From Paragyromitra xinjiangensis (taxonomy: Eukaryota; Ascomycota; Pezizomycetes; Pezizales; Discinaceae), in contig JBCAMK010000002.1 in the NCBI GenBank assembly GCA_038503065.1, positions 2,232,001 through 2,296,000 of the forward strand: a stretch of DNA of 64,000 nucleotides, read 5' to 3'. The notes under the pieces are model-generated. The model was not told where the DNA came from and ran no database searches. It saw nothing but the letters and a program-made list of their open reading frames with translations. A program made the position numbers and the translations under genes. This document shows, piece after piece, positions 58,228 through 64,000 of this stretch. How positions within the stretch are numbered: the stretch's first letter is position 1; the number at the start of each line of letters is the position of its first letter.

Positions 58228-60930
58228 TAGTTGGAAAGAGTAGTTCCCAGGATCGTTATTTGGACATTTTCATCTATTTTTTCTTCAAGCTTGTAAAATA
58301 CGAGATGCTTGTACTTTTAAAGACCGCGTTTTATGTGGCTGGTTGGGTTATGGGGGTGAACAGGTTCGGCAAACGGGTTTTCTATTTTTTGATGTTTTGG
58401 CGTAAAGTACATAGCTCAATTTCATCCTATCACGATTTCTAGGGATTACTTTCTGAGTTCTAGCACTTGATGCCAAGTACTTTTTGTACTTTTTTCGAGT
58501 CTAAGACCACAGTAGGCTGAAACCATCGAGTGTATTCCAGACTGAGTCCATAAGCCATGGAGTCATTGTCAAGCCACGGAACCATCAAGCCACAAGTCTA
58601 TGCTCAAAGTCGTCAGACATACCGAAATACGCTACCGGTTATTTTCGAAGGTTCTGCATCAAGAAAAAAACAAAAAAACATGCGATGGACGACGATGAAC
58701 GATGAACGATGCCTTGGAACCCCACGCCCGAACGACGGGACGATTTCGGGTCACTCCCATCAAAAAGACGTTTTCCCACTTGCATGGATGGAGCAGAGCA
58801 GAGCAGAGGAGAGACGGTACGCCTTCTGAATCAAGACCAAGCCAGATGCTCTGCTAGAGAGACGACCGAACGAAGAAGAAGAAAGAGCGGCGCATACCGA
58901 ATTAAGCGAGCTGTCGCCCAATCCCCGGGGAGCGTGGCTGAATGTATGACGCGCAGACCCGCGTTCGCACACCCAAGAGACATACCCTGTTTCATGCGGG
59001 TGGCACATACATATCGCAATGTATGTACGTAGTTGAGATACCGATAAAGTACATGACCACCTCCATTATTATTTTCCTTGTTATCCAAGGGTTGGGACGA
59101 GGGAAATGTGGGTATATCTTAGAGTATATACGGGGCCCATCTAGATATGATACGGTAATCTGCTCCATTCCCTCTGGGCTGATATTTCCACGTTCACACA
59201 CAGGGAAGGGAAGAGTAGTCTATCGATACCACCGATGTTCAACTCTGGTGAGAGTCGGCTACCTCTTACCGCAGCAAACGTGAGATTGCCCGTGTTTGGA
59301 TTCCAGGTGTATCATGAAGCTTATTAGCGTATCATGATACACAAGGACGCTGACGTTTGAGCCCCTGGATGGTTGCGTGCGTTGATACGTTATCTGCACA
59401 AACGCGTCGGAGAAACACATCGGAGATACCGATACCGATAGCGATATATGATGGGGGAAATGAAGGGAGAAACGTGAAGAGAAGTCCTACGACGCGATGT
59501 GGGCAGACGAAAAGGCTACAAGAGGGGGGGGGAGGGTACAAATGTTCTTTAGGGGGAGATGAAGTGTAGGTGTGGGAACGAGAGATAGTTGGTGTGGGTG
59601 GTGAGCATACATATGTATACCGTAAGTGTAATAGCGCATGTATGTCAGGTGTGGTACCTGAGCCTGTTTTGGGGGGTGGTGGGAGGGAACATCGATGAGT
59701 CGTGTGTGGTGTTGCTGCCTCGAAAGTCTCGATCGCAGCACAGAGTCCTGATCCGTGAAAACACATCGAACTCTCAATCCGAGATCACGCTTGCTAGGCA
59801 TCACCGACTTCCACCCCCTCCATCCCCTTTCTGTCTGGCCCCACCAGTAGCCAGCTACCACCAACAAGACAAAATGCCTCCGCCCAGAAGGTGTAGCCGG
59901 AAGCACTTGCACGGAGAAATAGGTACAAGTGAAGTACCTAGGGTACGCCATATGTACTTTTTTTTTACAGGGCTCATGAGGCTCGAGAGGACAAAGGAAC
60001 TACTGGCAGGGATTCCCCTTAGAGTCCGGATTCCGGACAGGATCTGCTGCTTTTTCCAACAAGAGATGGCAAAGAGGAAAGAAGTAAAGGAATCTGTGTT
60101 GGGAAAAGGATAGGAAGCAGCTGCCATCTTCCCATCCCTCACTGATTCTCCATCGTGGCCTCTTTGCTCCCCAATATTGCTGACCGACCTCTTCTCATCG
60201 GAGGACCCAGTACCAGCAGTCGATCCCCAATCGAGATCGAAGGATTCAATCGGTTCTCCCCCTCCTCCTCCTCGCCCTTCCGGATTGTTCTCCTGCTCTA
60301 TCCACTCCTCACTCGCTGGTCCCAATCCCGCCTCTACTGCACTAGAACCAAAAAATCACAGATTTAAATAAAATAAAATAGATTTCCAGTCCTCAAAGTG
60401 ACTGGATACGCCTTGCAGCGGGAGACGGCATTTTTCCCGATAACAGTAATACCTTGTCTCTCTGTCACGTCTCAAAACTGCTAAAAGGAACACTCTTCTC
60501 CCTCCCTCTCTCGACGCCTCCCCTCCCAGCTGTGGCAAAGCTGCCTGCCTCAAGCTAAATCCCTTTCTGCGTACCTTGCGGCCGTCACGAGCTATCAATT
60601 GCTTCTGCTTCTCCATTTTTGCTTTTCTGCTTTTCGTGGATCATTCTTTCCGTCTTTAGCTACCCTCACCGTAGTCGTTACCGTCGGACCCTACCTGCCT
60701 ACCTGCCTACCTGCCTACCTACCTACCTGCTTCCTCCCCTTCATCCTTCTCCCCTACATAGCTCGTTGCCTTTCTGCTGTGTACTCACTGCTTTTGCATG
60801 GCTGGGCAGCAGGAACAACTACTTTAGTATTGAAATTCTGGAATAGCTACCCCCGTTAGATGCACCAGAGCCCCTACAACTGGGCAAAGGGCACTCGACC
60901 AGCCTGACGGCGAACATTCTAAAAATTGTG
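58228..60930. other. intergenic between rictor and the RING/LON gene
   Basis: Several short frames on both strands (for example 59332-59951 and 59855-60325) are Pro-, Gly- or Ser-rich and mutually overlapping, with no domain. The last 400 bases are C/T-rich and likely hold the promoter and 5' leader of the next gene, including a CTAC/CTGC tetranucleotide run at 60690-60730. Confidence 0.45.
60690..60730. repeat. CCTA/CCTG tetranucleotide microsatellite
   Basis: About nine imperfect CTGC/CTAC units, about 200 bases upstream of the RING/LON gene start. Confidence 0.75.
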
Positions 60931-62572
60931 ATGGAGAAATTACTAGCGCTGAGAGAGTATTCTGGAGGGATTGTGTCGGATGGGTTTCATGATGCGCGAG
61001 CCATAGTACGGTTGGCACAATGTTCAATCTGTTCGTTACCTCTGCAACAACCTCGCACGTTACCTTGTGGGAATTCGATATGTCTTCGATGTCTACCTCA
61101 GTTTTACCTACGACAGAACATCTCCTACCCGGGAATACCAGGCCGGCAGGAAGGGTTCCAGTGTCCGTTTCCAGAATGTGGAAAGGAGCATTCGGTTGCG
61201 GACTGTGCGCTAGACGTGACGTTGTCAAAAGTGATGGAGATTGTTGAAAGGGAGCTGGGGTGTTGTCGATCCGAAGGGATGCCTGTGGAGGTCAAGGAAA
61301 TTCTTGATTTTGAGCTGTCCGATTTTGAATCAGATGGAGGCGAGTCTGGAGAACGGAAGTGGACAGTTAACGGTGGGCGTTTGGTGGCTATTTACACACT
61401 TGTTAAAAGTGGTGAACTCTATTACGACACCGACGTAACCTGCGCTTCGCTAGCTCCGGATTGCAGCGATTCAGCTGTTTTAGACCGGGAACTGCTACAA
61501 ACATTGAAGGGCAAGATCATGTCAGAAATGGAATGTCAAGTTTGCTATGGACTTTTTCTGGACCCCATCACCACCTACTGCGGACACACTTTTTGCCGGA
61601 AATGTTTGGAACGTGTACTGGACCATTCGCGAGATTGTCCCGCCTGTCGACGGAGACTACATCTTCCGAACGTTCTTCCTACACAATCAAGCAACAAACG
61701 TCTGACGGATATGTTGGTTAGATTGTGTTCGGAGGCCTTGGCACACAAAGCAACAGTTGTCGCCATGGAGGAGATGGCTGGTTCAGATGACGATGACTTG
61801 ACGACACCACTCTTCGTTTGTACAGCTTCATACCCTGGAATGCCGACACCTTTGCACATCTTCGAACCCCGCTACAGATTGATGATTCGACGAGTATGCG
61901 AGAATGGGACCCGGAGGTTTGGGATGTTGTTACCGAATCGTTCCGGCCAACCCCAGGGGGAACTCGGCACACCACCCTTCATGCAATATGGAACCATGCT
62001 TCAAATCGAGGGAGCCAATATGTACCCGGATGGCCGTAGTGATATCTGGACTGTTGGTGTCTCCCGGTTCAAAGTCAAGAGGTGGGGGATTCGGGACGAC
62101 TATATAGTTTCAGATGTGGAACGAGTAGACGATATTCCAATTCTTGAAGAGGAGGCTTTGGAGGCACTAGAAACCTCACTGCGGATCCAAATGTCATCCC
62201 CAGATCTTTTGCCGCCGTGGACACGCCTCTCTACTCAATCGCTTTTGCAGATTGGCCATAATTTCGTTGACCAGATGCAAGCGATCTCGGCCCCGTGGCT
62301 TCATGAAAACAATATTCTTGCTTTCGGACAACGGCCTGACGATCCGGCAATGTTTCCTTATTGGCTTGCCAGTGTTTTGCCAGTAGCAGAGAACGAGAAG
62401 TACCGCCTCTTGATCTGTACGAGCGTAAGAGAGAGGCTTAAAATGGTGGTGGGCTGGATCAAGAAAATTGAGAGCCATCGATGGTTAGTCTAACTTCTCC
62501 TCTTTCAAATATTTTCTTAGTGCTAATTTTTCTTATTACAGGTTTTCTTCAGCTACATGTGCGATCGTTTAA
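60931..62572 (+). CDS. RING-finger and LON-substrate-binding domain protein (LONRF-like)
   Basis: Model: join(60931..62483, 62542..62572), 527 residues. It is a probable E3 ubiquitin ligase. The first RING-like motif begins at C31 (CSICSLPLQQPRTLPCGNSICLRC is its spacing region, ending at C54). A second, complete C3HC4 RING spans about C202-C244 (CQVCYG...CGHTFCRKC...CPAC). A LON N-terminal substrate-recognition domain follows from about residue 290 (TPLFVCTASYPGMPTPLHIF, EPRYRLMIRR) to the end. A short second exon replaces the read-through end LV by FSSATCAIV, giving the usual ...HRWF tail. The ATG at 60931 is used; the residues before the first RING are short, and a further 5' exon cannot be excluded. 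The substrate is unknown. Confidence 0.9.
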
Positions 62573-64000
62573 GCTTTAAGGCCACGTTGTGATAAATTTC
62601 CCGGCAGTTATTTCTAGAGCGGCGATTTCACGGATTTTTTTCTCTATTTTTCCGCATTTCTTTTAAATCTGGACGGAAGTCTGCTTGTTTTCTGGCGCAT
62701 TCGGGGTGTTTTTTTGTCAATTTGATTTTCTTGTTTTTGGGGTATCATTCGGTTTCTCTGGGTTCAATTTTTTGGGGTCTTTTTTTCTATTTCCATATTG
62801 CTGAGGGGCTTTCAAAAGAATCTGTATCAAAACTGAAGATAAAAACTGTCCTGGGTTGTAATAGTTACTTTTGTTTATCTCTTAACTCTTGTTTTATTTC
62901 CTTGCATTGGGTAGGTACGGTGGCTGTTCTGATTTTTTGTTTTGTTTTGTTTTGTAGATATTCAGCATCGTAAAGTGAGGAAGAGGGTAGCGAATGATAT
63001 TTCGTGATTTATTGACCTTGCACCTATTGTTTGCATAAATGTAGAGAACACAGTTCAACATCTGTGATTGCTGGCAAATCGTTTCGTTGCATGCACTCCC
63101 CGTACATGCTATCTTTACTGGAAGCCAGATCCTGCCTTCGGGCTTAGTCGTCATATTGACCTTATGGTGATGCTGGTGACTGGGATCGTGGGATCGCCAG
63201 CCTTAGATCTACATAGCGCACGTGTATCTACATAATCTCACCCCAGGATATAGCTTCCAGAGAGGGCGATAATGCTCAGACATCTTTTGGTTTCTACTGG
63301 ATGTCTAGCACGGTCCTTCTTTCGTTAACCATACGCCGACAATGATAAGGTTGGATATGCTGCATGAAATAAAGGTTGACTCTACATCTATAGTTCGGTT
63401 AGGAAGATCAGAAATGGGAGAAGGTTGATTAAGTATTGTTATCGATATACACACGGACTGACGCGCATAAAAGCGAGCCTCTCGCTGGCTCCAGCACGGA
63501 TCTTACCATTTTCGCTCGATCCGTTTTGGGATTCCGGTGATTCCCCGCCCTTTTGTATGTTGTTGGGAATCGAAACTGGTAGGCGGTTTATCTAATTTAT
63601 TTATTTTTGCTTTCCCTCGCATGTTGGGGTCCATTGGTTATCAATGTGGAGGAAGATGCAATCATGCATGTGGAACAAAAAGAAAGGAAAAAAAAGAAAT
63701 AAACTTGCTTTTGGAGCACATACCTACTCAAATGTAGGCATGTGATGGTGATAGGATACATGTACTTATATTAGAGTGATAACGGCCCTGCATATGAGTG
63801 GAGTAGAGTACGTAAGTAAGCAGCTCAATAGGGGATAGATGAAGGTAGACAAAGCCAACTTGATGAGTTCTGACTGGCCTTATGACTTTATTGAAGGCAC
63901 ATGCAAGTTGGTGGTAGTGGGTAAAGAAATCCAGGTGCTTGAGACTTGCACGAGGCTTGAAGCAGCAGTCTGGGCTTCTTGGTTCTCTTATTTATGGTGC
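62573..64000. other. intergenic to window end
   Basis: T-rich 3' flank with TTTTG runs near 62935-62957, then sequence with only short unsupported frames. No RNA gene or repeat is recognised. Confidence 0.5.

Noticed and set aside
59332..60325. overlapping Pro/Ser- and Gly-rich frames on both strands
   Set aside because: Low complexity with conflicting frames; more likely untranslated or intergenic sequence upstream of the RING/LON gene.
1..64000. secondary-metabolite cluster, CRISPR array or operon
   Set aside because: Only one oxidoreductase with no biosynthetic core enzyme nearby, no spaced-repeat array, and a eukaryotic gene organisation.

Overview
The window is nuclear DNA of a filamentous ascomycete (Pezizomycotina). 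Genes carry many short GT-AG introns (about 45-150 bases, often with CTAAC/CTGAC-like branch sites). They encode fungal-type proteins: a NADPH-oxidase regulator NoxR, a Rho3 GTPase, a fungal Rictor, Med27 and a peroxisomal uricase. High intron number, long gene-poor stretches with decayed repeats and a family of F-box-like/ankyrin genes would fit Pezizomycetes (truffle/morel relatives), but that placement is inference. I rebuilt exons by hand from splice signals and family knowledge; every coding model given as spliced adds up to an open frame.

Layout. 1-4.4 kb: gene-poor, with two small inverted-repeat (MITE-like) elements. 4.5-9.3 kb: flavin monooxygenase (+), intact ankyrin gene (-), exosome subunit Csl4 (-). 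9.3-16.1 kb: almost gene-free, with one possible truncated gene. 16.1-26.2 kb: Rho3 (-), Rer1 (-), Med27 (+), broken ankyrin gene (-). 26.2-34.9 kb: universal-stress-like protein (-), then a degenerate direct-repeat region. 34.9-42 kb: conserved acidic protein of unknown function (-), a second copy of the first MITE family, NoxR (-). 42-46.3 kb: empty. 46.3-47.5 kb: second broken ankyrin gene (+). 48.0-51.6 kb is the densest part: Ccs1 (-) and mitochondrial ribosomal protein uL13m (+) are divergent, and uricase (-) is convergent with uL13m. 53.4-58.2 kb: Rictor, 15 exons (+). 60.9-62.6 kb: RING/LON-domain protein (+).

Most genes are unrelated single-copy housekeeping or signalling genes; I see no biosynthetic cluster and no convincing undescribed multi-gene system. 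Two loose themes exist. One is signalling and growth polarity (Rho3, NoxR, Rictor/TORC2). The other is redox and organelles (NoxR, Ccs1, uricase, uL13m). Points most worth a second look: a MITE family with TA duplications and two copies 38 kb apart, a second unrelated terminal-inverted-repeat element, micro-exons of 15 and 16 bases in rho3, a GC-AG intron in csl4, retained-intron isoform potential in several genes, and decay of two of three ankyrin loci.
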